This document shows positions 1-64,000 of a stretch of 64,000 nt of DNA, piece after piece (positions within the stretch are counted from its first letter, which is position 1; each line of letters begins with the position of its first letter). Below the pieces are notes generated by a model. It ran no database searches. It saw nothing but the letters and a program-made list of their open reading frames with translations, and was not told the origin of the DNA. The stretch is from Valencia hispanica (Eukaryota > Chordata > Actinopteri > Cyprinodontiformes > Valenciidae). The translations under genes were made by a program, and so were the position numbers. The stretch lies in contig OY747713.1 in the NCBI GenBank assembly GCA_963556495.2, positions 35,040,461 to 35,104,460 on the forward strand. Reading direction: 5' to 3'.

Positions 1-355
1 GTTCCTCACCCAGTTTTAAGCCTCTTAGAGAGCTGTTTCTGTTTTAGTTAGTGACTGTGTTTCAACCTATGCGTAACCTGTCTGTTACTATTGGTTGATC
101 ATACACCTGACTATAATCATACAAAATTCCTGACTTTGTGCAACTGTATGTTTAAGAATTGATGCCTGTTTGAAGGCAAAAGGTAGTAATACCAAATATT
201 GATTTGATTTAGATTTTTCATTTGTTTGCTCACTATGCCTTTTTTAAAGTGATAAAAATAAATTATCTTTAAATTTCTGAAAGCATTCTTTGTTTACAGC
301 ATTTTTTCACACCTGCCTAAAACCTTTGCACAGTATTGTATATTTTTTAAAGGTT

Positions 356-546
356 TTGTGGCAGTAGTGCCCTTTATTTGAAAGTGGATAGAGAAGAAAG
401 GGGGAGAGAAGTCGGGGATGACATGCAGCAAAGGTCCACGAGGATGGGACCAAAATTCGGGACAACCACGTCAAGTGCTGAGGCCTCTGCACATGGGGCG
501 CCAGCACTAACCACAATGCCACACGACACCGCAGTACGCTCTGTAT
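356..546 (-). repeat. tRNA-type SINE copy, degenerate
   Basis: Read on the minus strand, the block starts with a tRNA-like head (GTGGTTAGTGCTGGCGCC) and a degraded B-box-like stretch. A purine/pyrimidine-skewed body follows, ending near AAATAAAGGGC. I recognise the pattern as a common fish SINE with a tRNA-derived promoter. The family name is not assigned. It lies in the csmd2 intron 3' of the last exon in the window. Confidence 0.6.
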
Positions 547-63993
<63,447 letters not shown>

Positions 63994-64000
63994 TTAATCC

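Overview
This window is vertebrate nuclear DNA, almost certainly from a ray-finned (teleost) fish. It is AT-rich, intron-dominated and full of typical fish transposons: Tc1-like elements of many ages, L2-type retroposons, hAT-like non-autonomous elements, a tRNA-type SINE and long AT microsatellites. No prokaryotic operon, CRISPR array, rRNA or virus was seen.

One host gene spans the window on the minus strand: csmd2 (CUB and sushi multiple domains 2), with both ends outside the window. I place 21 internal coding exons between 63961 (most 5') and 2141 (most 3'). Together they hold 3132 nt, about 1044 codons. Every exon junction keeps the reading frame, and all introns are GT-AG. In transcript order they encode the end of CUB 2, a conserved linker, sushi 2, CUB 3, sushi 3, CUB 4, sushi 4, CUB 5, sushi 5, CUB 6, sushi 6, CUB 7, sushi 7 and the start of CUB 8. 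Domain numbers and the choice of csmd2 over csmd1 and csmd3 come from remembered family sequence, mainly in the linker, sushi 2, sushi 4-5 and CUB 5-7.

Layout by coordinate: 1-5.2 kb is intron with one SINE. 5.2-8.1 kb holds four exons and an old Tc1 remnant. 8.3-9.9 kb is a nearly complete Tc1 element with a single frameshift. 11-19.2 kb holds six exons. 20.8-24.4 kb is a composite element with palindrome-rich arms and a decaying passenger gene, next to a Tc1 remnant. 25.9-28.6 kb holds three exons and a Tc1 remnant. 28.85-30.46 kb is a complete Tc1 element with an uninterrupted 339-codon transposase. 32.6-34.4 kb is a broken Tc1 element whose right end runs into a giant AT microsatellite. 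35-41.6 kb holds three exons among old repeats. 42.9-49.1 kb is a transposon cluster including a 2.7 kb unit bounded by 76-bp inverted repeats and containing an unassigned terminal exon. 50.1-50.9 kb holds the two sushi 2 exons. 52.2-58.4 kb holds a Tc1 deletion derivative, an L2 copy split by a DNA transposon, a telomere-like repeat and a GC-rich block with an RFX-type X-box. 59.9-64 kb holds the last two exons and more repeats.

The csmd2 product is expected to be a giant type I membrane protein with a CUB/sushi ectodomain. Human CSMD proteins are linked to complement control and neural development. The rest of the window is transposon history inside its introns. The strongest candidates for something undescribed are the 46.4-49.1 kb and 20.8-23.7 kb units.
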